A stretch of 7,851 nucleotides of DNA from Actinomycetes bacterium (GTDB lineage Bacteria; Actinomycetota; Acidimicrobiia; Acidimicrobiales; RAAP-2), in NCBI GenBank assembly GCA_021826655.1, contig JAKAZC010000125.1, forward strand, positions 1 to 7,851, read 5' to 3'. This document shows positions 1 through 5,753 of this stretch, piece by piece; position 1 is the stretch's first letter, and each line of letters begins with the position of its first letter. Position numbers and translations under genes: made by a program. The notes under the pieces were generated by a model, which saw only the letters and a list, made by a program, of their open reading frames with translations, ran no database searches and had not been told where the DNA came from.

Positions 1-1268
1 TGGTCCGGGCCGTCGACGAGCTCGACCTTTGCGGAATGCCCGTTCCCCTGTCGTCGGTGGACCTGTCCGAGGCCGCGGCCGTTCCGACCGGGATCGAGGA
101 GTTCGACCGGGTGCTCGCCGGTGGCCTGGTCCCCGGGTCGGTCACCCTGCTCGGTGGGGAGCCCGGCATCGGCAAGTCGACGCTGCTGCTGCAGGTGCTG
201 GCCGCCCGTGCGGGTGCGGGGCACCGGGTCCTGCTGGTGTCGGCCGAGGAGTCCGCCCACCAGGTGCGCCTGCGGGCGGAGCGGCTCGGCCCGGTGCCGC
301 CCGGACTGCTCATCCTGTCGGCCACCGACGTGGGCCAGGTGATCAACGCCGTCGTCGAGTCCGATCCGGATCTGGTCGTCATCGACTCGATCCAGGCGGT
401 GGCCGTGGGTCCGGCCACCCCGGGGGAGCGGCGCGCCACGGGCGTGCCCGGCTCCATCGGGCAGGTCCGCGAGTGCGCCGACCAGCTGGTCGGACTGGCC
501 AAAGCGCGCCAGGTGGCCACCGTCCTGGTGGGCCACGTCACGAAGGACGGGTCACTGGCGGGGCCGCGGGCGCTCGAGCACATGGTCGATACGGTGCTGA
601 GCTTCGAGGGCGACCGGCACCACGCCCTCCGGCTCCTGCTCGCGGTCAAGCACCGGTTCGGCCCGACCGGCGAACTCGGCCTGTTCGAAATGGGCGACCA
701 GGGCCTCAACCGGGTCGACGACCCGGGTCGCCTGCTGCTGGGGGACCGGCTCACCGGTGTCCCCGGGGGTGTTGTGCTCCCGGCGCTCCAGGGTCGGCGG
801 ACGTTGATGGTGGAGCTCCAGGCCCTTGTCGCACCGATGGGCCAGTCCCAACCCAAGCGGTCGGTCGTCGGCCTCGACGGTGGCCGGCTGGTGATGACCC
901 TGGCCGTGCTGGCCCGTCATGCCGGGCTCCCGACGCATGCGGTCGACGTGTTCGCCTCGGTGGCCGGGGGGATCCGGGTCACCGAGCCCGCCGCGGACCT
1001 GGCCCTGGCCCTGGCGGTGGCGTCGGCGTCCACCGGCGTCGCGCTCCCCGCGGACCTGGCCGCCGTGGGCGAGGTCGGCCTGTCGGGCGAGGTCCGACAG
1101 GTCACCAGTCTGCCGCGCCGCCTCGACGAAGCGGCGCGGCTCGGGTTCGGCCGGGTCGTGGTCCCGGCTTCGGCGCCGGGCGGTCCGTCGGGCGTGCAGC
1201 TCATCCGGGTCGACACGGTGGCCGAAGCGGTGGGCCGCTTCGGGTGCCACGACGGCAGCGGGGCCTGA
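1..1268 (+). CDS. radA: DNA repair protein RadA/Sms, 5'-truncated by the window edge
   Basis: RadA is a RecA-like, DnaB-like ATPase that helps process recombination intermediates and drives branch migration. The reading frame is open from base 3; the first full codons lead into the linker before the ATPase core, so the N-terminal CxxC zinc finger lies upstream of the window. The ATG at 36 is internal by homology, because the residues after it (MPVPLSSVD) align with the linker of mycobacterial RadA. Counting from that Met: Walker A GEPGIGKST at about 41-49, Walker B-like LVVIDS at 113-118, a VGHVTKDG stretch at about 165-172, the RadA motif as KHRFG at 205-209 (normally KNRFG), and a C-terminal Lon-protease-like domain from about 260, including RVTEPAADLALALAVASA. 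The gene ends 44 bases before the chosen disA start. Family assignment is very secure; the true start cannot be seen. Confidence 0.96.
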   Translation, partial: VRAVDELDLCGMPVPLSSVDLSEAAAVPTGIEEFDRVLAGGLVPGSVTLLGGEPGIGKSTLLLQVLAARAGAGHRVLLVSAEESAHQVRLRAERLGPVPPGLLILSATDVGQVINAVVESDPDLVVIDSIQAVAVGPATPGERRATGVPGSIGQVRECADQLVGLAKARQVATVLVGHVTKDGSLAGPRALEHMVDTVLSFEGDRHHALRLLLAVKHRFGPTGELGLFEMGDQGLNRVDDPGRLLLGDRLTGVPGGVVLPALQGRRTLMVELQALVAPMGQSQPKRSVVGLDGGRLVMTLAVLARHAGLPTHAVDVFASVAGGIRVTEPAADLALALAVASASTGVALPADLAAVGEVGLSGEVRQVTSLPRRLDEAARLGFGRVVVPASAPGGPSGVQLIRVDTVAEAVGRFGCHDGSGA

Positions 1269-1300
1269 CCGGTCCACGGGTGCGCCGACGCGGTGCCGAG

Positions 1301-1306
1301 TACGAT
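1301..1306 (+). promoter_or_regulatory. Possible -10 element of a leaderless disA promoter
   Basis: The hexamer TACGAT fits the actinobacterial TAnnnT -10 pattern and stands exactly six bases before the GTG at 1313. This is the geometry typical of leaderless actinobacterial transcripts, which start at the first base of the start codon. No good -35 hexamer lies at 17-18 base spacing. The role is inferred from position and sequence only. Confidence 0.4.
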
Positions 1307-1312
1307 CCGGAG

Positions 1313-2404
1313 GTGACCTCGCGCCAGCATGCGGCCATGAGCGACGCCCTGGCGATGGTGGCTCCCGGTACGCCGCTGCGTGACGGGCTCGATCGGATCC
1401 TGCGTGCCAAGCGGGGTGGCCTGATGGTCATCGGAGACGGCCCCGACGTCCTCTCCATCTGCTCGGGCGGCTTCCTGCTCGACTCGGAGTTCAGCCCCCA
1501 ACGACTGTCGGAGCTGGCCAAGATGGACGGTGCCATCATCATCGCCGCCGATTCGTCCCGGATCGCCCGGGCCAACGTCCACCTGATGCCGGATCCCACG
1601 ATCCCGACGACCGAGACCGGCACCCGTCACCGGACGGCCGAGCGCGTGGCCCGGTCGATCGATGTCCCCGTCCTGTCGGTCTCGGCGGCCATGTCGGTGA
1701 TCGCCGTCTACCGCAACGGCGGCAAGCACACGATCCAGCCGACGGGATGGCTCCACGACCGGACCGACCAGGCCCTCGCCACCATGCAGCGGTTCCGCAG
1801 TCGTTTCGACGTCACCCTGGGGAACCTGTCGATCCTCGAACTCGAGGACACGGTGTCGGTGGGCGATGTGGTCGGGGTGATCCAGGCGGCCGAGATGGTC
1901 CTCCGCATCGCGGAAGAGGTCGACGGCTATCTCGTCGAACTGGGCGAGGACGGACGACTCGTGGGCCTGCAGTCAGCGGAGCTGGCCGACGGCGTGGCAC
2001 GGGCGCTCCACCTGGTGGTGCGGGATTACTGCGTCATGACCTCCGAGGAGTCCGTGGCATGGTCCGCCACCGTGGAGTCGGTCATCGACCAGTTGGCCAA
2101 TCTGCCGTCCGACGAGCTGCGCGACCCCACACGGGTGGCCGCCGTCCTGCGGCTCCCGGGATCGTTCCATGATGCCGAGTCGGGGGTCGAGCCCCGGGGC
2201 TACCGCCTCCTCCACCACCTGCCGAGGTTCTCGGACACCATCATCGAGCGAATCGTCGACCGGTTCGTGAATCTCCAGCAGATCATGCGGGCGACGCTCG
2301 CCGAACTCGAGCAGGTGGAGGGCGTCGGCCAGATGCGCGCCCATTCGGTCAAGGACGGGCTGGCCCGCCTGGCCGAGGCCAGCATCTTCGAGCGGTACCA
2401 GTAA
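1313..2404 (+). CDS. disA: Diadenylate cyclase DisA (c-di-AMP synthase, DNA integrity scanning protein)
   Basis: DisA condenses two ATP into cyclic di-AMP and binds branched DNA, which inhibits the cyclase. From the GTG at 1313 the protein has 363 residues, close to the 358-360 of mycobacterial and Bacillus DisA. The N-terminal DAC domain shows APGTPLRDGLDRIL (about 17-30), GGFLLDSEFSP (about 52-62), the catalytic DGA motif at 72-74 in KMDGAIII, and RHRTA at 105-109. A helical linker follows. The C-terminal helix-hairpin-helix domain carries PRGYRLL (about 294-300) and VEGVGQMRAHSVKDGLARL (335-353). I chose GTG 1313 because of its length match and the -10 element six bases upstream; ATG 1337 (355 residues) is the alternative but has no Shine-Dalgarno sequence at normal spacing. 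It follows radA by 44 bases; RadA is known to bind DisA and lower c-di-AMP synthesis in mycobacteria. Confidence 0.96.
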   Translation: MTSRQHAAMSDALAMVAPGTPLRDGLDRILRAKRGGLMVIGDGPDVLSICSGGFLLDSEFSPQRLSELAKMDGAIIIAADSSRIARANVHLMPDPTIPTTETGTRHRTAERVARSIDVPVLSVSAAMSVIAVYRNGGKHTIQPTGWLHDRTDQALATMQRFRSRFDVTLGNLSILELEDTVSVGDVVGVIQAAEMVLRIAEEVDGYLVELGEDGRLVGLQSAELADGVARALHLVVRDYCVMTSEESVAWSATVESVIDQLANLPSDELRDPTRVAAVLRLPGSFHDAESGVEPRGYRLLHHLPRFSDTIIERIVDRFVNLQQIMRATLAELEQVEGVGQMRAHSVKDGLARLAEASIFERYQ

Positions 2405-2423
2405 GGAGGGCCCACGGGACGCG

Positions 2424-2491
2424 GGCACGGGCGGCCCGTTCCCGCCGCAGGTGCGGCGCCGTGCCTGCGGCAACCACCCCGGGCCCGTGCC
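2424..2491 (+). terminator. Nested hairpin after disA, possible terminator without a U-tract
   Basis: An inner stem pairs GCCGCAGG (2444-2451) with CCTGCGGC (2464-2471). It can extend by two G-U pairs and one C-G pair around a GGCGCC loop. An outer stem pairs GGCACGGGC (2424-2432) perfectly with GCCCGTGCC (2483-2491). No T-run follows, as is common in GC-rich actinobacteria. It lies between the disA stop (2404) and the carD promoter, so it probably ends the radA-disA transcript, but termination is inferred from structure and position. Confidence 0.5.
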
Positions 2492-2522
2492 GTTGCCGCC
2501 GTCGGGGGGACCGTCCCGTTGC

Positions 2523-2531
2523 TGGTAGAAT
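2523..2531 (+). promoter_or_regulatory. Extended -10 promoter of the carD-ispD-ispF-rlmB run
   Basis: TGGTAGAAT holds a near-consensus -10 (TAGAAT, 2526-2531) with the TG dinucleotide of an extended -10 one base upstream. No -35 match is seen at 16-18 bases. That position instead holds a G-run and a short inverted repeat, GGGA-CCG-TCCC (2507-2517), which might be an operator. Transcription would start near 2538, giving a carD leader of about 65 bases. This is one of the few AT-richer spots in the region. Confidence 0.6.
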
Positions 2532-2592
2532 GGAATGCTTCCCCACGCAGACCGGATGTCGCTCACCAGCCCCGGTTCCGCACCGCAACGCC

Positions 2593-2598
2593 AGGAGG
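2593..2598 (+). promoter_or_regulatory. Shine-Dalgarno sequence of carD
   Basis: AGGAGG ends four bases before the GTG at 2603. It decides the carD start: the in-frame ATG at 2519 lies upstream of the predicted transcription start, and the residues between the two are unlike any CarD. Confidence 0.85.
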
Positions 2599-2602
2599 AA
2601 CG

Positions 2603-3079
2603 GTGTTCGACATCGGTGACAAGGTCGTCTACCCGCACCACGGCGCGGCAGTAGTGGAACGACGAGAGACCAAAGAGGCGTTCGGCAAGAAGCAGGAGTA
2701 CCTGGTGCTCCGCCTCGCCTACGGCGACCTCACCCTGATGGTGCCTGCGGACAACACCGACGGCGTGGGACTGCGCGAGGTCATCAACGACGAGGAGGTC
2801 GAGGAGGTCTTCGCCGTGCTCCGCAAGAAGGAGGCGCGGATGCCCACCAACTGGTCCCGTCGCTACAAGAACCACTCGGAGAAGCTGCGCTCCGGCGACA
2901 TCTACCAGGTGGCCGAAGTGGTGCGGAACCTGTCGATCCGCGACAAGGACAAGGGGCTGTCCGCCGGGGAGAAGCGCATGCTCAGTCGGGCGCGCCAGAT
3001 CCTGGTGTCCGAGCTCACGTTCGCGCTCGGGGTCGACGAGGAGACCGCCGAGGTCCGCCTCAACGAGGCGTTGCCCTGA
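2603..3079 (+). CDS. carD: CarD-family RNA polymerase-binding transcription regulator
   Basis: CarD binds the RNA polymerase beta subunit and the upstream edge of the transcription bubble, changing open-complex stability at rRNA and many other promoters. The protein has 158 residues, close to the 162 of Mycobacterium tuberculosis CarD, and aligns over its full length. The N-terminal RNA polymerase-interaction domain opens with MFDIGDKVVYPHHGAAVVE (residues 1-19) and includes GDLTLMVPADN (41-51). The C-terminal DNA-binding helical domain includes PTNWSRRYK, with Trp84 matching the Trp that wedges into the minor groove at the bubble edge, and GLSAGEKRMLSRARQILVSE (118-137). The mycobacterial beta-contact Arg47 corresponds to Met46 here. 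The gene is first behind the promoter at 2523-2531 and ends 14 bases before ispD, so it is probably cotranscribed with it. The start is fixed by AGGAGG at 2593. Confidence 0.95.
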   Translation: MFDIGDKVVYPHHGAAVVERRETKEAFGKKQEYLVLRLAYGDLTLMVPADNTDGVGLREVINDEEVEEVFAVLRKKEARMPTNWSRRYKNHSEKLRSGDIYQVAEVVRNLSIRDKDKGLSAGEKRMLSRARQILVSELTFALGVDEETAEVRLNEALP

Positions 3080-3093
3080 GCCGAACGGGGCCC

Positions 3094-3777
3094 GTGTGGG
3101 CCATCGTGGTCGCCGGCGGCACGGGCAGCCGGTTCGGTAGACCCAAGCAGTTCCTCCCCCTGGCCGGGGTCCCGGTCGTCGCCCGGTCGGTGTGTGGGGC
3201 GCGCTCGGTGTCCGACGGCGTGGTGCTGGTGGTCCCGGCCGGCGACCCGACGCCCCCGGACCCCGCCCTCGACCTCCCCAGGCCCGGGGACACCGGAGCG
3301 GCGGCGTTCGGCGCGTCTTGCGTGGTCGCCGGCGGCGCCACCCGCGCCGCCTCGGTCCGCGCCGGTCTCGCCGCCGTCCCGGACGGTGCCGCGATCATCG
3401 TGGTCCACGACGCGGCGCGACCGCTCGCCGACCCCGTACTCTTCGCCGCGGTGGTCGAAGCCGTGCGGGCGGGTGGTGTCGACGGTGCCGTCCCGGTCGT
3501 GCCGGTTGCCGACACGATCAAGCGTGTGGCCGGCGACCGTGTGGTGGCGACCCTCGACCGTGCCGACCTGGTCGCCGTCCAGACGCCCCAGGCATTCGCC
3601 GCCGATACGCTGCGTCGCGCCCACCGCGACGGGGGCGAGGCGACCGATGACGCCGGGCTCCTCGAAGCGGCGGGCCTCGTGGTGGGCACGGTGCCCGGGG
3701 ACCTCCGCAACCTGAAGCTGACCCGGCCGGAGGACCTGTCACTGGCCGAGGCACTGGTCCGTGGGGGAACGCGGTGA
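3094..3777 (+). CDS. ispD: 2-C-methyl-D-erythritol 4-phosphate cytidylyltransferase
   Basis: IspD joins CTP and 2-C-methyl-D-erythritol 4-phosphate to give CDP-methylerythritol, the third step of the MEP isoprenoid pathway in the cytosol. The GTG start gives 227 residues, normal for the family. The CTP-binding loop is AIVVAGGTGSRFGRPKQF (3-20), with Arg13 and Lys18 in the expected places. Further signatures are VVAGGATRAASVRAGL (77-92), VVHDAARP (103-110), VADTIK (138-143), LDR plus VQTPQAF (154-168), ATDDAGLLE (183-191) and GDLRNLKLTRPEDL (202-215, Lys208). The start has only a weak GGGG (3087-3090) as ribosome binding site, so translation may depend partly on ribosomes arriving from carD 14 bases upstream. 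The stop overlaps the ispF start by four bases, making a two-gene MEP unit. Confidence 0.96.
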   Translation: MWAIVVAGGTGSRFGRPKQFLPLAGVPVVARSVCGARSVSDGVVLVVPAGDPTPPDPALDLPRPGDTGAAAFGASCVVAGGATRAASVRAGLAAVPDGAAIIVVHDAARPLADPVLFAAVVEAVRAGGVDGAVPVVPVADTIKRVAGDRVVATLDRADLVAVQTPQAFAADTLRRAHRDGGEATDDAGLLEAAGLVVGTVPGDLRNLKLTRPEDLSLAEALVRGGTR

Positions 3778-4319
3778 ACGACCCGTCCCTCCCTGCGCTC
3801 CGGGTGGGTCAGGGGATCGACGTCCACGCCTTCAGCGACGACCCGACGCGGCCGCTGGTCCTGGGCGGCGTGGTGGTGACCGGTGCCGACGCGCGCGGGC
3901 TGGCCGGCCACAGCGACGCCGATGCCGTGTCCCATGCCATCGCCGACGCCGTGCTGGGGGCGGCCGGCCTCGGGGACCTCGGACGGCACATGCCGGACAC
4001 GGAGCCGCGCTGGGCGGGCGCCGACTCGCTCGGCATCCTCCGGCTCGTCCTGGCGTTGGTCGCGGACGCCGGCTGGGTCCCGGTGAACGCCGACTGCACG
4101 GTCGTGGCGGAACGGCCCCGCCTGGCCCCCCACGTGCCGGCCATGGCCCTCCGACTGTCCGACGCACTCGGGGCACCGGTCAACGTGAAGGCCACGCGGG
4201 CCGAAGGTCTCGGGGCACTGGGTCGGGCCGAGGGGATCGCCTGCACCGCCGTGGTGCTGTTGGCCGCGTCGGCCGCCGTCGGCGCCACCAGGGGTCGCGA
4301 CGACGGCGGGCCACGATGA
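3774..4319 (+). CDS. ispF: 2-C-methyl-D-erythritol 2,4-cyclodiphosphate synthase
   Basis: IspF cyclises CDP-methylerythritol 2-phosphate to methylerythritol 2,4-cyclodiphosphate with release of CMP, two steps after IspD; the kinase between them, IspE, is not in this window. The family works as a zinc- and magnesium-dependent trimer. The 181 residues carry RVGQGIDVHAF (10-20) with zinc ligands Asp16 and His18, GHSDADAVSHAIADA (45-59) with His46 and the third ligand His54, LGAAGLGDLGRHMPDTEP (61-78), NVKATRAEGLGALGR (137-151) and EGIACTAVVLL (153-163). The usual KATTTE reads KATRAE. A short polar tail follows (about 168-181). The GTG start overlaps the ispD TGA as GTGA, with a GGGGGA ribosome binding site at 3763-3768 inside ispD. 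Its own TGA overlaps the next ATG, so all three genes are probably translationally coupled. Confidence 0.95.
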   Translation: MNDPSLPALRVGQGIDVHAFSDDPTRPLVLGGVVVTGADARGLAGHSDADAVSHAIADAVLGAAGLGDLGRHMPDTEPRWAGADSLGILRLVLALVADAGWVPVNADCTVVAERPRLAPHVPAMALRLSDALGAPVNVKATRAEGLGALGRAEGIACTAVVLLAASAAVGATRGRDDGGPR

Positions 4320-5347
4320 GTCCCGCACCGTCCGGCCGCGGACGCGGCAAGGCCCCGCGTACGCCCGCGAAGAAGGGCGGCGCCCGGGGCGGGCCGTCCC
4401 CCAAGGGGAGCGACGCCAAGGCGGCGTGGATGAAGGCCAAGGACGCCAAGGCCGGCCGCGGCCCGTCCCGCACGGGCGGCACGGGAGTCGGGACGGGACG
4501 CTCGGGCACCGCCGGTCGGTCGCCGGTCAATGACCGGGGTCGGGGTCCGGGCGGGCGGGATGTGCCGGTTCGGCACGGCCCGAAGAACGAGGGCCTCGGT
4601 GGTGACCAGGTCGAAGGGCGTCAGGCCGTGCGTGAGCTGTTGAGCGCCGGTCGTCGGCCGGTGACGTCGCTGCTCCTGGCCGAGGGGATGGACGCAGCGG
4701 AGATCCTCGACGACATCGAGGGACTGGCGGTCAAGCGACGGGTCAAGGTCGAATACGTGTCACGCAAACGGATCGACGCGGCGGCTCGGACGGACGGGTC
4801 CCAGGGCGTGGTGGCCCGCGCCGCACCGATCCGGGACACGCCGCTCGACGATCTGTGCCAGCCGACGAAGCGGGGCCGGCTCCCGTTCCTGCTCGTGCTC
4901 GACGGGATCACCGACCCCCACAACCTGGGGGCCGTGCTCCGGAGTGCGGAGTGTGCCGGCGTGACGGGCGTCGTCCTGCCCCGGCACCGGTCGGCCCACC
5001 TGTCGCCCACGGTGGCCAAGGTGGCGGCCGGCGCCATCGAGTACCTGCCGATGGCGCTCGTGGCGGGGGTCCCGACGGCGCTCCTCCAACTGTCGTCGCT
5101 GGGTGTCGTGACGGTCGGCCTGGTCGGCGAGGCACCGACGTCGCTCTACCGGCTCCCGCTGGGGGACCAGCCGGTCGCACTGGTCCTCGGGTCGGAGGGT
5201 TCGGGTCTGGCCGCACTGACCCGCCGGCGCTGCGACGAGTTGGCGGCCATCCCCCAGCACGGCACGCTGTCGTCGCTGAACGTGGCCACCGCCGGTGCCA
5301 TCGCCTGCTTCGACGTGGCCCGCCGGCGGGCGGAAGCGGGGAACTGA
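4316..5347 (+). CDS. rlmB: 23S rRNA (guanosine 2'-O)-methyltransferase, SpoU/TrmH family (RlmB-like)
   Basis: This SPOUT-fold enzyme transfers methyl from S-adenosylmethionine to a ribose 2'-oxygen, by family the 23S rRNA guanosine equivalent to G2251 of E. coli. The 343 residues start with about 95 residues of Lys/Arg/Gly/Ser-rich, probably disordered sequence, a feature shared with mycobacterial SpoU proteins. Next is the substrate-binding domain, from VEGRQAVRELL (99-109) to DGSQGVVARA (160-169). The catalytic domain has motif 1 LDGITDPHNLGAVLRSAE (195-212), motif 2 VLGSEGSGL (290-298) and motif 3 IPQHGTLSSLNVATAGAIA (312-330); together these form the trefoil knot and cofactor site. Motif 3 usually begins IPM and ends SLNVSVA, so it is slightly divergent. 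The ATG overlaps the ispF stop (ATGA). The exact target nucleotide is inferred from family only. Confidence 0.88.
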   Translation: MSPAPSGRGRGKAPRTPAKKGGARGGPSPKGSDAKAAWMKAKDAKAGRGPSRTGGTGVGTGRSGTAGRSPVNDRGRGPGGRDVPVRHGPKNEGLGGDQVEGRQAVRELLSAGRRPVTSLLLAEGMDAAEILDDIEGLAVKRRVKVEYVSRKRIDAAARTDGSQGVVARAAPIRDTPLDDLCQPTKRGRLPFLLVLDGITDPHNLGAVLRSAECAGVTGVVLPRHRSAHLSPTVAKVAAGAIEYLPMALVAGVPTALLQLSSLGVVTVGLVGEAPTSLYRLPLGDQPVALVLGSEGSGLAALTRRRCDELAAIPQHGTLSSLNVATAGAIACFDVARRRAEAGN

Positions 5348-5356
5348 GCCGGTCGG

Positions 5357-5371
5357 CCGTCCTCCGGACGG
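5357..5371. terminator. Short hairpin between converging genes
   Basis: CCGTCC (5357-5362) pairs with GGACGG (5366-5371) around a three-base loop. It lies in the 36-base gap between the rlmB stop and the DUF427 stop, so it could end transcripts from both sides. It has no T-run on either strand and the stem is only six pairs. Confidence 0.4.
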
Positions 5372-5383
5372 AGCGGGTCCCGG

Positions 5384-5674
5384 TCAGACCTCCTCGACGA
5401 CTACGCCCTTCCAGAAGGCCACCCGGTCGGTGATCTCCCGGGCGGCATCCTTGGGTTCCGGGTAGTACCAGGCGGCGTCGGGATTGCGGACGCCGTCGAT
5501 CACGACGGTGCGGTAGCTGGCCGTACCCTTCCACGGGCATACGGACTGCGTGTCGCTCGCCTCGAAGAACTCACCGTGCACGTCCGCCGCCGGAAAGTAG
5601 TGGTTGCCCTCCACCACCAAGGTCGCGTCGCTCTCGGCCAGTACGGTGCCGTTCCATGTCGCTCGGATGGTCAT
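5384..5674 (-). CDS. Small DUF427-family protein of unknown function
   Basis: The protein has 96 residues, the usual size of a single DUF427 domain. Family motifs are TWNGTVLAESDAT (6-18), VVEGNHYFP (20-28), SVCPWKGTASY (44-54), DAAWYYPEP (66-74) and VAFWKGVVVE (85-94). No signal peptide or membrane segment is seen, so it is probably cytosolic. The family has no firmly established biochemical role that I know of; conserved Trp, Tyr, His and one Cys (Cys46) suggest a ligand-binding pocket, but that is inference. The ATG at 5674 was chosen because family members start one to three residues before the TWNG motif; an in-frame upstream start at 5746 would add 24 residues with no family match. It follows egtD after 79 bases on the same strand, with no promoter visible in the gap, so it may be the last gene of an ergothioneine operon. 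Confidence 0.9.
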   Translation of the reverse strand: MTIRATWNGTVLAESDATLVVEGNHYFPAADVHGEFFEASDTQSVCPWKGTASYRTVVIDGVRNPDAAWYYPEPKDAAREITDRVAFWKGVVVEEV

Positions 5675-5715
5675 GGCCTGTTCAACCCCGGTGCGCGCCG
5701 GCGTGTTCCCGTCCC

Positions 5716-5748
5716 ATCCGGCTCCGGCGCCGGATCCGTGCCGCACGG
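5716..5748 (-). terminator. Two tandem hairpins between egtD and the DUF427 gene
   Basis: ATCCGG (5716-5721) pairs with CCGGAT (5730-5735) across an eight-base loop, and directly next to it CCGTG (5736-5740) pairs with CACGG (5744-5748) across three bases. They occupy most of the 79-base gap after the egtD stop. They could weaken or end transcription, or stabilise an egtBD mRNA end, but no T-run follows and such stems occur by chance in DNA this GC-rich. Confidence 0.25.
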
Positions 5749-5753
5749 GGCCG

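Noticed and set aside
29..1312. Long open frame on the plus strand continuous with disA, which would give a 791-residue fusion
   Set aside because: It overlaps radA in another frame and its translation before about 1280 is Arg/Gly/Pro-rich noise typical of GC-rich shadow frames. DisA homologues start near 1313-1337.
1329..1340. Three-codon leader ORF (ATG CGG CCA TGA) after a GGAGGTGA motif (1309-1316), its TGA overlapping ATG 1337
   Set aside because: Attractive as a coupling mini-cistron, but the motif is 12 or more bases from the ATG and the leaderless GTG at 1313 is simpler; a four-codon ORF is easily chance.
2491..2522. CGTTGC repeated at 2491-2496 and 2517-2522 as a possible regulator site
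   Set aside because: Only six bases, two copies 26 bases apart, in GC-rich DNA; too weak to call.
2519..2602. Longer CarD starting at ATG 2519
   Set aside because: It would start upstream of the predicted transcription start; the extra residues are unlike CarD and the strong AGGAGG precedes GTG 2603.
3060..4328. 422-residue minus-strand frame opposite ispD and ispF
   Set aside because: Composition is Arg/Pro/Ala/Gly-rich with no recognisable motif, and it is antisense to two certain genes; such frames are expected in very GC-rich coding DNA.
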